DNA from: Pararhizobium sp. A13
GTDB taxonomy: Bacteria > Pseudomonadota > Alphaproteobacteria > Rhizobiales > Rhizobiaceae
NCBI RefSeq assembly: GCF_040126305.1
Contig: NZ_CP149510.1
Location: forward strand, 597,001-661,000
DNA: 64,000 nt
Direction: 5' to 3'
Part shown: positions 53,752-64,000 of the stretch, one piece after another
Layout of the letters: each line of letters starts with the position of its first letter
Numbering within the stretch: position 1 is the first letter of the stretch
Translations under genes and position numbers: made by a program
Notes under the pieces: generated by a model
What the model was told of the DNA's origin: nothing
Seen by the model: only the letters and a program-made list of their open reading frames with translations
The model's database searches: none

Positions 53752-54510
53752 CTATCGTCCGCCGCTGACGTTGAGAATGGCGCCCGTTACATAGGACGAC
53801 GAAGGGGAAAGCAGGTAGAGAACGGCGTCGGCGACCTCCTGCGCGGTGCCCGGCCGTTTCAAGGGAATGGTTGGCGAAAGCTCGCGGGCGCGGTCCGGAA
53901 GACCGCCGGAGGCGTGAAGCTCCGTATCGATGATGCCGGGACGGACCGCGTTGACGCGGATGCCGTCCGAGGCGACCTCGCGCGACAGTCCGATGGTGAA
54001 GCTGTCGATCGCACCCTTGGAAGCGGCATAATCGACATACTGTCCGGCCGAGCCGAGCACCGCGGCCATCGAGGAAATATTGACGATGACGCCGCCCTTG
54101 CCGCCATGACGGACCGACATGCGTCGCACGGCAGCCGCCGCACAAAGGATCGAGCCGGAAACGTTGACACGCAGCATGCGTTCGAGCCGCTCGGGCGTGA
54201 TCTCGTCGATCCGGGCCGGCATCCCGACGATGCCGGCATTGTTGACCAGCCCGTCGAGGCGGCCGAAGGCCTTGTCCACCGCGTCGAAAATCGCGGCGAT
54301 CCCGGCGTCGCTGCCGACATCGCCTTCAATCGCAACTGCTTTGCCACCGGCCGCCTCGATCGCCTTGACGACCGCATCTGCGGCCGGGCGGTTCGAGGCG
54401 TAGTTGACGGCAACAGCCCAGCCCTGTTCGGCTGCCGAGAAGCAGATGGCTGCACCGATGCCGCGGCTGCCGCCGGTCACCAGCAGGACGGGTTGATCGC
54501 TGATCTTCAT
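53752..54510 (-). CDS. Short-chain dehydrogenase/reductase in the suc-lpd operon
   Basis: 252 residues. VTGGSRGIGAAICFSAAE, NNAGIVG, Ser in NISSMAAVLG, YVDYAASKGAI and SYVTGAILNVSGGR are all classical SDR motifs (FabG-like, NADP type likely). The ATG overlaps the stop of the preceding gene as ATGA, and AAGGGATG precedes it. Its substrate is unknown; position between sucAB and lpdA need not imply a TCA role. Confidence 0.87.
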   Translation of the reverse strand: MKISDQPVLLVTGGSRGIGAAICFSAAEQGWAVAVNYASNRPAADAVVKAIEAAGGKAVAIEGDVGSDAGIAAIFDAVDKAFGRLDGLVNNAGIVGMPARIDEITPERLERMLRVNVSGSILCAAAAVRRMSVRHGGKGGVIVNISSMAAVLGSAGQYVDYAASKGAIDSFTIGLSREVASDGIRVNAVRPGIIDTELHASGGLPDRARELSPTIPLKRPGTAQEVADAVLYLLSPSSSYVTGAILNVSGGR

Positions 54511-55001
54511 TGGGCACATCCCTTCAAAGTCAGAACATCCCAGGGAGCGACAGTCGCCTTGCCCCAGATGGACGAGTTGCGCACGGCGGGGCCGAAATCG
54601 GGCAGAAGCAATTGCGCCGCCGCTTGCCTGCCCTCCTCAGGCAGGGAACCAACCTTGCCGTCGGCACCAACGGAATAGATCACGCCTTCCCAGACGGTGC
54701 AGGCGGCGATCTCGTCGCCGGTGACGTCGCCCTCCGGGCAATTGTTCATGATCATGCCGTTCGGCCGGACGGGTTCGCCCGACTGCATGACGATGCCATC
54801 CAGCACCAGGTCCGTCTTCGCCACCTTGACCTTGAAATGGTTGCTGGTTGCGGCGCTGGCCGAGCCGACGGGCTCGAACCGCAATTCATAGGCGCCGTCC
54901 GCATCGCCATAGATCGCCTGCTCCTGCAGGCAATCCGCCGCAGCCACTGGCGTCACAGCCAGCAGGATACAGAGGATCGATGCGGGAGCGGCGAGGCGCA
55001 T
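54507..55001 (-). CDS. Exported protein of unknown function
   Basis: 164 residues with a signal peptide (MRLAAPASILCILLAVTPVAAADC, cleavage after VAA). Four or more Cys (AADCLQEQ, NNCPEGD, AACTVWEG, LKGCAQ) suggest disulfides in the periplasm. No domain is recognised. It begins 2 bases after the LysE-type gene stop and overlaps the SDR start. Confidence 0.75.
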   Translation of the reverse strand: MRLAAPASILCILLAVTPVAAADCLQEQAIYGDADGAYELRFEPVGSASAATSNHFKVKVAKTDLVLDGIVMQSGEPVRPNGMIMNNCPEGDVTGDEIAACTVWEGVIYSVGADGKVGSLPEEGRQAAAQLLLPDFGPAVRNSSIWGKATVAPWDVLTLKGCAQ

Positions 55002-55003
55002 GC

Positions 55004-55645
55004 TCAGGCTGCCTTTTCCGTAGCGAGCTTCAGGCCAAGCGCGATGAAGACGAGGCCGCTGACGCGATCGATCCACTGGCTGGCGCGCGAGAAGGCGGCG
55101 CGCATCTTCGGCGTCGTCATGAACAGGCTGACGCCGACGAACCAGAGGATCAGGCTGCTTGCCATGACCAGGCCATAGCCGAACTTCACCGCGATCGGCG
55201 TATGGGCGCCAACCACCGTCGAGAAGATCGACAGGAAGAAGAAGACCGGCTTCGGGTTCAGCGCATTGGCCGCAAAACCAAGACCGAAGGCTTTCAATGC
55301 CGACTGCCGTTTTTCGCTCGCATCCGCGCTATCGGCCTGGACCGTGATATCCGTCCTGCCGGCACGAAGAGACTTGATGCCGATGTACAGCAGGTAAGCG
55401 ACACCGCACCATTTGACGATGTTGAACAGGTAGATCGACTGCGAGATGATCAGCCCGAGCCCGAGGATCGTGTAGGTCACATGGAACATCAGCGCGGTGC
55501 CGATGCCGAAGGAGGTGACGATCGCCGAGCGGCGGCCGTGAACCAGCGACTGGCGCATGACCATGGCAAGATCGGCGCCGGGAGAGACGATGGCAAAGGA
55601 GAAGATCGCCATCAGCGATGCGAGTTCGAAGAGATAGGGATGCAC
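55004..55645 (-). CDS. LysE/RhtB-family amino acid exporter
   Basis: 213 residues, about six helices, of the LysE type: MAIFSFAIVSPGADLAMVMRQSL with the typical PGPD-like loop (here SPGADL), FGIGTALMFHVTYTILGLG, KAFGLGFAANALNPKPVFFFLSIF. The start is GTG (55643-55645) with CCGGAGA 6 bases upstream. It probably exports amino acids or derivatives; the substrate is unknown. Confidence 0.85.
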   Translation of the reverse strand: MHPYLFELASLMAIFSFAIVSPGADLAMVMRQSLVHGRRSAIVTSFGIGTALMFHVTYTILGLGLIISQSIYLFNIVKWCGVAYLLYIGIKSLRAGRTDITVQADSADASEKRQSALKAFGLGFAANALNPKPVFFFLSIFSTVVGAHTPIAVKFGYGLVMASSLILWFVGVSLFMTTPKMRAAFSRASQWIDRVSGLVFIALGLKLATEKAA

Positions 55646-55686
55646 GGCACGTCTCCGGTTATCGCTGTCAGGCGTCCGCTTTCCTG

Positions 55687-56100
55687 TCAGAAAACGAGCG
55701 CCGATACCATGATGAGGAGCCCGGCAAGCGAGCCAAGCCAGATGAGCGAGCGGACATAGGAAACGCCCGCCAGATAAAGCGGAATATAGGCAATCCTGAA
55801 AACGAACCAAGCCCAGGCGCCGATGAGGCCCCAGCCTGTCGGATCACCGGTAATGGCAAGGGCGAGCGCCAGCCCGACGAAGGCTGGATAGGTTTCCTGA
55901 AAATTGACGGAGGCCCGTGCGGACCGCCCGGCGAGTTTGCCGGACGGCTTCTTCTCCTCATCCCGCGGACCGGCATTCCAGGCCGATCCGAGTTCCAATG
56001 TCCCCATCATGCCCTGCAGGCTGACATGGAAGACGAGCAGCACAACGCTCCAGGCGAGGAGCGAAAGGAAGGGCGATTCCGCCAGCGCTGCCGCGTCCAT
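55687..56100 (-). CDS. MAPEG-family membrane protein
   Basis: 137 residues with four helices and the pattern ARASVNFQETYPAFVGLALAL, FRIAYIPLYLAGVSYVRSL, typical of MAPEG proteins. Eukaryotic members conjugate glutathione; bacterial ones in this position are unassigned. GAGAGG lies 10 bases before the ATG. It follows sucB by 13 bases. Confidence 0.8.
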   Translation of the reverse strand: MDAAALAESPFLSLLAWSVVLLVFHVSLQGMMGTLELGSAWNAGPRDEEKKPSGKLAGRSARASVNFQETYPAFVGLALALAITGDPTGWGLIGAWAWFVFRIAYIPLYLAGVSYVRSLIWLGSLAGLLIMVSALVF

Positions 56101-56113
56101 TTTTCAGTGCCTC

Positions 56114-57349
56114 TCAGAGATCGAGAACCAGGCGTTCCGGATCTTCCAGGCTTTCCTTGACGCGGACCAGGAAGGTCACGGCTTCCTTGCCATCGACCAT
56201 CCGGTGATCGTAGGAGAGCGCCAGGTACATCATCGGACGGATGACGATCTGGCCGCCGACGACGACTGGACGTTCCTGGATCTTGTGCATGCCGAGAATG
56301 CCCGACTGCGGCGCGTTCAGGATCGGCGAGGACATCAGCGAGCCGTAGACGCCGCCATTGGTGATCGTGAAGGTGCCGCCTTGCATGTCAGCCATGGAGA
56401 GCGAGCCGTCACGGGCAGCCTTGGCAAGACGGCCGAGATCCTTTTCGATTTCGGCGATCGACATCTGGTCGGCATCGCGGATGACGGGAACGACCAGACC
56501 CTTGTCGGTGCCGACGGCCATGCCGATGTGGCAGAAGTTCTTGTAGATGATGTCGGTGCCGTCGATCTCGGCGTTGACGGCCGGGATTTCCTTCAGCGCA
56601 TGCGTCACGGCCTTGGTGAAGAAGCCCATGAAACCGAGCTTGACGCCGTGCTTCTTCTCGAAGAGGTCCTTGTAGCGGTTGCGCAGGTCCATGACCGCCG
56701 ACATGTCCACCTCGTTATAGGTGGTGAGCATGGCCGCCGTGTTCTGGGCGTCCTTCAGGCGCTTGGCGATGGTCTGGCGCAGGCGGGTCATCTTGACGCG
56801 CTCTTCGCGCGGCGCGTCCTCCGTCGACGACGGACCACGGGTCACGATCTTGACCGGCTCGGAAGCCGCCGGCGTCGAAAGGCCCTTGGCGACAGCAGCG
56901 ATGACATCGCCCTTTAGCACCTGGCCGCGCTTGCCGGAGCCATCGACCTGATCGGCGGTGAGGTTGTTTTCGGCGAGCATCTTGGCGGCGGCCGGAGCAG
57001 CCGGCATGGCAGAGGCGACCTGCGGAGCAGCAGCGGCGACAGCCGGTTGAGCGGCGGCCGGAGCAGCGACCTTCTTTTCAGCTGCAGGCGCGGCAGAAAC
57101 GGCGCCGGCCGCACCGTTGGCGATCTGGCCAAGCAGCGCGCCGAGACCGACCGTTTCACCGGCGGCGGCGACGATTTCGGAAAGCGTGCCTGCGGCTGGT
57201 GCCGGAACTTCGATGGTCACCTTGTCTGTTTCGAGTTCGAGCAGCGGCTCATCGGCCTTGACGGTGTCGCCCACCTTCTTGAACCATGTCCCGACGGTCG
57301 CTTCGCTGACGGATTCTCCCAGGGTAGGAACGCGGATTTCTGTGGTCAT
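56114..57349 (-). CDS. sucB: Dihydrolipoyl succinyltransferase (2-oxoglutarate dehydrogenase E2)
   Basis: 411 residues. One lipoyl domain with the modified Lys in [20 protein letters not shown], an Ala/Pro-rich linker ([16 protein letters not shown]), an E3/E1-binding region ([24 protein letters not shown]) and the catalytic core with [16 protein letters not shown]. It moves succinyl groups to CoA. The start is ATG 57347-57349; upstream extension is not supported. Confidence 0.96.
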   Translation of the reverse strand: MTTEIRVPTLGESVSEATVGTWFKKVGDTVKADEPLLELETDKVTIEVPAPAAGTLSEIVAAAGETVGLGALLGQIANGAAGAVSAAPAAEKKVAAPAAAQPAVAAAAPQVASAMPAAPAAAKMLAENNLTADQVDGSGKRGQVLKGDVIAAVAKGLSTPAASEPVKIVTRGPSSTEDAPREERVKMTRLRQTIAKRLKDAQNTAAMLTTYNEVDMSAVMDLRNRYKDLFEKKHGVKLGFMGFFTKAVTHALKEIPAVNAEIDGTDIIYKNFCHIGMAVGTDKGLVVPVIRDADQMSIAEIEKDLGRLAKAARDGSLSMADMQGGTFTITNGGVYGSLMSSPILNAPQSGILGMHKIQERPVVVGGQIVIRPMMYLALSYDHRMVDGKEAVTFLVRVKESLEDPERLVLDL

Positions 57350-57378
57350 TTTCAGATCCTGACTTTGATCGTTATCGG

Positions 57379-57696
57379 TTATGCGGCAGGTGCGGCGACA
57401 TGCCGGAGAATGAGTGAGGGTATGGCGGCAATTTCGAACTGGAAGCCCAGGCGGGCGGCAATGACCGGATCGCCGTCGGCAAGCGCCTGGGCGGCATTCC
57501 CGTCGGGAACCTCCACAAGCGCCATGCCCCAGGCACCGTCCTTGGCGAAGACGGGACCGACCGCAATGGCGCGTCCCGCATCGGCTTGCGCTCGCCAATA
57601 GGCAGAATGTCGCTCCATCGCCGCCATTTCCTCAGGCGTTGCGTCATGAGGAAATGTGCTGCGGGGTGGCACTAGTTTCAGATGAAAATAGGCCAT
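57379..57696 (-). CDS. YCII-related domain protein
   Basis: 105 residues: [62 protein letters not shown] has the conserved His and Asp/Gly of YciI-like dimeric alpha-beta barrels. Some members have enzyme roles, but none is known here. It is inserted between sucA (13 bases) and sucB (29 bases) on the same strand and is therefore co-expressed with the oxoglutarate dehydrogenase. Confidence 0.83.
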   Translation of the reverse strand: MAYFHLKLVPPRSTFPHDATPEEMAAMERHSAYWRAQADAGRAIAVGPVFAKDGAWGMALVEVPDGNAAQALADGDPVIAARLGFQFEIAAIPSLILRHVAAPAA

Positions 57697-57709
57697 GGAG
57701 CGCTGCCTC

Positions 57710-60706
57710 TCAACCGCCCAGCGCGTCTTCGAGGAAGGCGGCGAGCTGGGCGAGGTGCTTGGACATCAGGCCCGTCGCCGGAGAGGCGGCGGCCGGACGG
57801 CCGGTGTAGCGGACGCGCTGGTACTTCGCATCGATATGGGCAAGCACCCATTCCAGATACGGGTCGATGAACGACCAGGCGCCCATGTTCTTCGGCTCTT
57901 CCTGGCACCAGACCATTTCCGCATTGCGGAAGCGCGAGAGCTCATTGATAAGCGCCTTGGCCGGGAACGGATAGAGCTGCTCGACGCGCAGCAGATAGAC
58001 ATCGTCGATGCCGCGCTTTTCACGCTCTTCCAGGAGATCGTAGTAGACCTTGCCGGTGCACAGAACGACGCGACGGATCTTGGCGTCCTTCTGCAGCTTG
58101 ATCGGGCCGTCCTTGATGACCTCGGCGTCGTCCCAAAGCAGGCGGTGGAAGGAGCTTTCACCGGCCATTTCCGACAGCGAAGAGACGGCACGCTTGTGGC
58201 GCAGCAGCGACTTCGGCGTCATCATGATCAGCGGCTTGCGGAAGTCGCGCTTCACCTGACGGCGCAGGATGTGGAAGTAGTTCGCCGGCGTGGTGACGTT
58301 GGCGACCTGCATGTTGTCTTCCGCACACATCTGCAGCCAGCGCTCGAGGCGGGCGGAGGAATGTTCCGGACCCTGGCCTTCGTAGCCATGCGGCAAGAGG
58401 CAAACGAGGCCGGACATGCGCAGCCACTTGCGTTCGCCGGACGAGATGAACTGATCGAAGACGACCTGCGCACCGTTGGCGAAGTCACCGAACTGGGCTT
58501 CCCAGAGCGTCAGCGCATTCGGACGGGCCAGCGAGTAGCCGTATTCGAAACCGAGCACCGCCTCTTCCGAGAGCATCGAGTTGATGACCTCGTAGCGAGC
58601 CTGGGTCGGCGACAGGTTGGCAAGCGCGATATAGCGTTCTTCGGTCTCCTGATCGTAGAGGACCGAGTGGCGCTGCGAGAAGGTGCCACGTTCGCAATCC
58701 TGGCCGGACAGGCGAATCTTCGTGCCTTCGATCGCGAGCGTGCCGAAAGCAAGCGCCTCCGCCATCGCCCAGTCGATACCCTCGCCGGTCTGGATCATGT
58801 TGGCGCGACCGTCCATGAAGCGCTGGATGGTCTTGTGGACGTTGAAGCCCGCCGGGACTTCCGACAGCTTGCGGCCGACGTCCTTCAGCGTCTTCATCGG
58901 CACCGAGGTCTTGCCACGACGCTGTTCGTCCTGATTGTCGGCAGCGCGCAGGCCCGACCACACACCGTCCAGCCAGTCGGCCTTGTTCGGCTTGTAGGCC
59001 TGTCCCGCCTCGAATTCCTGTTCCAGATGGGCACGCCAATCGGCGCGCATCTTCTCCAGTTCGCCTTCGGAAATCAGGCCCTCGGCGATCAGGCGTTCGC
59101 CATAGAGCTGGACGACCGTCTTGTGGGCGCGAATGACCTTGTACATCTTCGGCTGCGTGAACGACGGCTCGTCGCCTTCGTTATGGCCGAAGCGGCGATA
59201 GCAGAACATGTCGATGACGACGGGCTTGTGGAATTTCATCCGGAATTCGGTAGCGATCTTGGCCGCGTAAGTCACCGCTTCCGGATCGTCGCCGTTGACG
59301 TGGAAAATCGGCGCTTCGATCATCTTGGCCACATCCGATGGATACGGCGACGAGCGCGAGAAGGCCGGATTGGTGGTGAAGCCGATCTGGTTGTTGATGA
59401 TGAAATGCACGGTGCCGGCAACGCGGTGACCGCGCAGGCCCGACAGCCCGAGGATTTCAGCGGTCACGCCCTGGCCGGCGAAGGCGGCATCGCCGTGCAG
59501 CAAGAGCGGCATGACCTGGGCCCGCTCGGACAAGGGAATGATGTCGCCCTCGAAGATCTTCGCCATCTGGTCCTGCTTGGCGCGCGCCTTGCCCATGACG
59601 ACCGGGTTGACGATTTCAAGATGCGACGGGTTCGCCGTCAGCGACAGGTGGACCTTGTTGCCGTCGAACTCGCGGTCCGAGGAGGCACCCAGATGGTACT
59701 TGACGTCGCCCGAACCTTCGACATCGTCAGGTGCGGCGGAACCGCCCTTGAACTCGTGGAACACGGCGCGGTGCGGCTTGCCCATGACGTTGGTCAAGAC
59801 GTTCAGGCGGCCGCGATGGGCCATGCCGAGGATGATTTCCTTGAGGCCGACCTGGCCGCCGCGCTTGATGATCTGCTCCAGCGCCGGGATCAGCGATTCG
59901 CCGCCGTCGAGGCCGAAACGCTTGGTGCCCTTGTACCGGACGTCGATGAACTGCTCGAAGCCTTCCGCCTCGATCAGCTTCTGCAGGATCGCCTTCTTGC
60001 CTTCCGCGGTGAACTCGACGCCCTTGTCGGGGCCTTCGATGCGCTCCTGGACCCAGCCCTTGATTTCCGGATCGGAGATATGCATGAACTCGACGCCGAG
60101 CGTCGAACAATAGGTGCGCTCGAGGATTTCGAGCATTTCGCGAATGGTTGCGGATTCGAGGCCGAGCACGTTGTCGAGGAAGATCGGGCGATCGTAGTCG
60201 CCTTCCTCGAAGCCGTAGGACTTCGGCGACAGCTCGTTATAGTCTTCGACAGGGGCTGCAATGCCGAGCGGGTCGAGCTTGGCGTGCAGGTGACCGCGCA
60301 TGCGGTAGGCGCGGATCATCATGATGGCGCGAACCGAATCGCGGGTCTGCTGGTGGACATCGGCCGCACTCGGCGCGACGCCCGTGACGGCTGCCTGCTC
60401 CTCGGCCTTGGCCTTCACCTTCTTTTCGATGACCTTCTCGACCGTGCCCCAGTCGCCATCGAGCGCGGAGACGAGTTCGCCATTGGCGACGATCGGCCAG
60501 TTCGGCTTCTTCCAGGAGGCGCCCTTGGCCGCCTTGATCACGTCGTCCGGCTGGTCCTGCAGCGCCTTGAAGAACGACTGCCATTCGCCGGAGACCGACG
60601 AGGGATCGCTTTCGTAGCGCGCATAAAGCTGCTCGATATAGCTGGCATTCGCTCCGTCGAGGAACGAGGTCAGCAGAAATTGCTCGTTGGCTTCTTGCCT
60701 TGCCAT
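57710..60706 (-). CDS. sucA: 2-Oxoglutarate dehydrogenase E1
   Basis: 998 residues. N-terminal FLDGANASYIEQLYARYESDPSSV, thiamine diphosphate and substrate motifs DVKYHLGASSDREFDG, HGDAAFAGQGVTAEIL, HFIINNQIGFTTNPAFSRSS and the C-terminal KVYYDLLEERE are diagnostic. It decarboxylates 2-oxoglutarate and passes succinyl to SucB lipoate. It follows sucD by 161 bases, the widest gap in the operon, so an internal promoter is possible. Confidence 0.97.
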   Translation of the reverse strand: MARQEANEQFLLTSFLDGANASYIEQLYARYESDPSSVSGEWQSFFKALQDQPDDVIKAAKGASWKKPNWPIVANGELVSALDGDWGTVEKVIEKKVKAKAEEQAAVTGVAPSAADVHQQTRDSVRAIMMIRAYRMRGHLHAKLDPLGIAAPVEDYNELSPKSYGFEEGDYDRPIFLDNVLGLESATIREMLEILERTYCSTLGVEFMHISDPEIKGWVQERIEGPDKGVEFTAEGKKAILQKLIEAEGFEQFIDVRYKGTKRFGLDGGESLIPALEQIIKRGGQVGLKEIILGMAHRGRLNVLTNVMGKPHRAVFHEFKGGSAAPDDVEGSGDVKYHLGASSDREFDGNKVHLSLTANPSHLEIVNPVVMGKARAKQDQMAKIFEGDIIPLSERAQVMPLLLHGDAAFAGQGVTAEILGLSGLRGHRVAGTVHFIINNQIGFTTNPAFSRSSPYPSDVAKMIEAPIFHVNGDDPEAVTYAAKIATEFRMKFHKPVVIDMFCYRRFGHNEGDEPSFTQPKMYKVIRAHKTVVQLYGERLIAEGLISEGELEKMRADWRAHLEQEFEAGQAYKPNKADWLDGVWSGLRAADNQDEQRRGKTSVPMKTLKDVGRKLSEVPAGFNVHKTIQRFMDGRANMIQTGEGIDWAMAEALAFGTLAIEGTKIRLSGQDCERGTFSQRHSVLYDQETEERYIALANLSPTQARYEVINSMLSEEAVLGFEYGYSLARPNALTLWEAQFGDFANGAQVVFDQFISSGERKWLRMSGLVCLLPHGYEGQGPEHSSARLERWLQMCAEDNMQVANVTTPANYFHILRRQVKRDFRKPLIMMTPKSLLRHKRAVSSLSEMAGESSFHRLLWDDAEVIKDGPIKLQKDAKIRRVVLCTGKVYYDLLEEREKRGIDDVYLLRVEQLYPFPAKALINELSRFRNAEMVWCQEEPKNMGAWSFIDPYLEWVLAHIDAKYQRVRYTGRPAAASPATGLMSKHLAQLAAFLEDALGG

Positions 60707-60867
60707 GGTGCTTCGCGGACCTGTCCGTCCGCCTCCTGACTTGTTAACTCTTGCCGGCTTTCAGTCCCGGTCGACCTGGCTGGCATCGGCGCCGGAGCGC
60801 CGTTGCCTTCTTCCGTTGAGAGTAACCGGGCCGGCACCAACCGCCTGCCCGATCACATCGCGCTGTC

Positions 60868-61770
60868 TCAGCCCTTGAGGACCTCGACCAGCGTCTTGCC
60901 GAGGCGCGCCGGCGACGGCGACACGCGGATGCCTGCCTGCTCCATCGCTGCGATCTTGGATTCCGCATCGCCCTTGCCGCCGGAAACCACGGCACCGGCG
61001 TGACCCATCGTGCGGCCCTTGGGCGCCGTACGGCCGGCAATGAAGCCAGCCATCGGCTTCTTGCGGCCCTTCCTGGCCTCGTCGATCAGGAACTGCGCTG
61101 CGTCTTCCTCGGCCGAGCCGCCGATTTCGCCGATCATGATGATCGACTTGGTCTCGTCGTCGGCGAGGAACATCTCGAGCACGTCGATGAACTCGGTGCC
61201 CTTGACCGGATCGCCGCCGATGCCGACGGCCGTGGTCTGGCCGAGGCCTTCGTTGGAGGTCTGGAACACGGCTTCATAGGTGAGCGTGCCCGAACGGGAA
61301 ACGATACCGACCGACCCCTTGCGGAAGATCGAGCCCGGCATGATGCCGATCTTGCATTCTTCCGGCGTCAGGATACCTGGGCAGTTCGGGCCGAGCAGAC
61401 GGGACTTGGAGCGGTCGAGGCGGGCCTTCACGCGCACCATGTCCATCACCGGGATACCTTCGGTGATGCAGGTGATGAAGGGAATCTCGGCCTCGATCGC
61501 CTCGATGATCGCGTCCGCAGCACCTGCCGGCGGAACGTAGATCACGGTCGCGTCGGCACCGGTCCGCTCCTTGGCTTCCGCGACGGTCGCGAAGATCGGC
61601 AGGCTTTCGCCCTTCGATCCGGTCCAGGTTTCGCCACCCTTCTTCGGATGGATACCGCCGACCATCTGCGTACCATAGTAAGCAAGCGCCTGTTCGGTGT
61701 GGAACGTGCCGGTCTTGCCGGTCAAGCCCTGTACAAGGACCTTGGTGTCTTTATTGACGAGAATGGACAT
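60868..61770 (-). CDS. sucD: Succinyl-CoA synthetase alpha subunit
   Basis: 300 residues. [29 protein letters not shown], a CoA-binding Rossmann start, and [21 protein letters not shown] with the phosphorylated His are present. It makes ATP or GTP from succinyl-CoA with SucC. It is 18 bases after sucC. Confidence 0.96.
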   Translation of the reverse strand: MSILVNKDTKVLVQGLTGKTGTFHTEQALAYYGTQMVGGIHPKKGGETWTGSKGESLPIFATVAEAKERTGADATVIYVPPAGAADAIIEAIEAEIPFITCITEGIPVMDMVRVKARLDRSKSRLLGPNCPGILTPEECKIGIMPGSIFRKGSVGIVSRSGTLTYEAVFQTSNEGLGQTTAVGIGGDPVKGTEFIDVLEMFLADDETKSIIMIGEIGGSAEEDAAQFLIDEARKGRKKPMAGFIAGRTAPKGRTMGHAGAVVSGGKGDAESKIAAMEQAGIRVSPSPARLGKTLVEVLKG

Positions 61771-61788
61771 TATTTCCGGTCCTTCAAA

Positions 61789-62982
61789 TTAGCCGTTGAT
61801 CGCCGCGACGATCTTCTTCGCCGCGTCGTCCAAGTCGTCAGCCGCGGTAATCGCCAGACCGGACTCGTTCAGGATCTTCTTGCCGAGTTCGACGTTGGTA
61901 CCTTCGAGACGCACGACAAGCGGAACCTTCAGGCCGACTTCCTGAACCGCTGCGACAACGCCCTCGGCGATGACATCGCACTTCATGATGCCACCGAAGA
62001 TATTGACGAGGATGCCCTCGACCTTGGGGTCTGCCGTGATGATCTTGAAGGCCGCGGCCACCTTGTCCTTGCCAGCGCCACCGCCGACGTCGCAGAAATT
62101 GGCCGGTTCCTTGCCGTAGAGCTTGATGATGTCCATCGTCGCCATGGCAAGGCCTGCGCCATTGACCATGCAGCCGATGTTGCCGTCGAGAGCCACATAG
62201 GCGAGGTCCCACTTGGATGCCTCGATTTCCTTGGCATCTTCCTCGGTCTCGTCGCGCAGCGCCTTGACGTCGTCGTGACGGAAGATCGCATTGCCGTCGA
62301 AGGACATCTTGGCGTCGAGAACGCGCAGGTGATCGTTTTTCATGACAATCAGCGGGTTGACCTCGAGCAGAGCCATGTCCTTCTCGTTGAAGGCCTTGTA
62401 GAGCACCGGGAAGAGCGCCTTGGCGTCTTCGGCAGCAGTGCCCGAAAGCTCGAGAGCCTTGGAGATCGCGGCAACGTCGGCAGCCGTCACACCGGCTTCC
62501 GGATCGATGGCGATGGTGTGGATCTTCTCAGGCGTGTCGTGGGCAACGGCCTCGATGTCCATGCCGCCCTCGGTCGAAACGACGAAGGCAACGCGACCGA
62601 CCGACCGGTCGACCAAGAGCGAGCAATAGAGTTCGCGAGCAATGTCCGCGCCGTCCTCGATATAGAGGCGGTTGACCTGCTTGCCGGCTTCGCCGGTTTG
62701 CGCGGTCACCAGCGTGTTGCCGAACATCTCCTTGGCGTGGGCCTTGGCTTCGTCAATGGAGAATGCCAGGCGAACGCCGCCCTTGGCATCCGGGGCGAGT
62801 TCCTTGAACTTGCCCTTGCCGCGGCCGCCCGCGTGGATCTGGCTCTTGACGACATAGAGCGGACCGGGAAGCGACTTTGCAGCGGCTTCGGCTTCATCGG
62901 CGGAGAAGATGGCGACACCTTCCGCGACCGGTGCGCCAAAGGTCTTCAACAGAGCCTTGGCCTGATATTCATGAATGTTCAT
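61789..62982 (-). CDS. sucC: Succinyl-CoA synthetase beta subunit
   Basis: 397 residues of the ATP-grasp fold: [63 protein letters not shown], and [13 protein letters not shown]. The nucleotide preference cannot be assigned by eye. It begins 31 bases after mdh. Confidence 0.96.
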   Translation of the reverse strand: MNIHEYQAKALLKTFGAPVAEGVAIFSADEAEAAAKSLPGPLYVVKSQIHAGGRGKGKFKELAPDAKGGVRLAFSIDEAKAHAKEMFGNTLVTAQTGEAGKQVNRLYIEDGADIARELYCSLLVDRSVGRVAFVVSTEGGMDIEAVAHDTPEKIHTIAIDPEAGVTAADVAAISKALELSGTAAEDAKALFPVLYKAFNEKDMALLEVNPLIVMKNDHLRVLDAKMSFDGNAIFRHDDVKALRDETEEDAKEIEASKWDLAYVALDGNIGCMVNGAGLAMATMDIIKLYGKEPANFCDVGGGAGKDKVAAAFKIITADPKVEGILVNIFGGIMKCDVIAEGVVAAVQEVGLKVPLVVRLEGTNVELGKKILNESGLAITAADDLDDAAKKIVAAING

Positions 62983-63013
62983 GGGAAATTTCCTGTTTAA
63001 GGCCGAACGGCAA

Positions 63014-64000
<987 letters not shown>

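Noticed and set aside
57695..60739. Open frame of about 1000 codons antisense to sucA
   Set aside because: The sucA frame has all known motifs; the opposite frame is low-complexity Arg/Asp/His-rich sequence without any domain.
61000..63000. Long plus-strand frame antisense to sucC/sucD
   Set aside because: It shows no motifs and covers two well-supported genes on the other strand.

Overview
The window is a GC-rich, densely coded alphaproteobacterial chromosome segment, almost certainly Rhizobiaceae (Rhizobium/Agrobacterium/Sinorhizobium relatives). The evidence is the lpiA(mprF)-atvA/acvB pair, a rhizobial-type glycerol ABC operon (glpR-glpD-glpSTPQUV), the fdsGBA-fdhD-fdsD formate dehydrogenase operon, atpHAGDC with an Ala/Lys/Pro-rich AtpD N-terminus, a short second FtsZ (FtsZ2), mdh-sucCDAB-lpdA linkage, and several families of small palindromic intergenic repeats. 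No rRNA, tRNA, CRISPR array, insertion-sequence transposase or phage gene was seen.

Layout. 1-6.1 kb holds envelope-charge genes on the minus strand: acvB/atvA, mprF/lpiA and an EptA-type phosphoethanolamine transferase. 6.2-11 kb is a small catabolic cluster (enolase-superfamily enzyme, aldehyde dehydrogenase, iron alcohol dehydrogenase) with a divergent LysR regulator. 11.2-13.6 kb has two unrecognised membrane or exported proteins and a PssA/ExoY-type polysaccharide-initiating sugar transferase behind an AT-rich leader. 14.0-22.6 kb is the glycerol regulon on the minus strand. 22.7-31.3 kb is an SDR, a LysR regulator and the formate dehydrogenase operon, whose gaps carry palindromic repeats. 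31.3-34.7 kb has an Lrp regulator divergent from a saccharopine-dehydrogenase-like gene, then a mannose-1-phosphate guanylyltransferase.

34.9-40.0 kb is the F1 ATP synthase operon atpHAGDC (minus). Then come a small membrane protein, a 145-bp element with 13-bp terminal inverted repeats, priA, transaldolase, a chemotaxis receptor, a lysophospholipid-type acyltransferase, xerC, a TraB/GumN-type protein, an EF-hand protein, a glycine-rich lipoprotein and ftsZ2 (40.2-51.7 kb). From 51.7 kb to the end, after a DUF2867-like gene, lies a long minus-strand TCA-cycle operon: mdh-sucC-sucD-sucA-(YCII)-sucB-(MAPEG)-(LysE)-(exported protein)-(SDR)-lpdA.

How genes work together. GlpSTPQUV imports glycerol, GlpD oxidises glycerol-3-phosphate, and GlpR probably represses both; no glycerol kinase is in view. 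FdsGBA oxidises formate to CO2 with NAD, with FdhD and FdsD as maturation factors. MprF makes lysyl-phosphatidylglycerol, AcvB/AtvA is its periplasmic partner, and EptA modifies lipid A.

Two conserved genes, glpT and atpA, are each broken by what reads as a single missing base. Because atpA sits in an otherwise intact operon, sequence error is the first explanation to exclude. I found no wholly new multi-gene system. The most unusual signals are the covarying palindromic repeats inside the formate dehydrogenase operon (one supplying the fdhD ribosome-binding site), the one-good-site/one-degenerate-site design of the GlpS/GlpT ATPases, and an 11-bp direct-repeat array before glpD.
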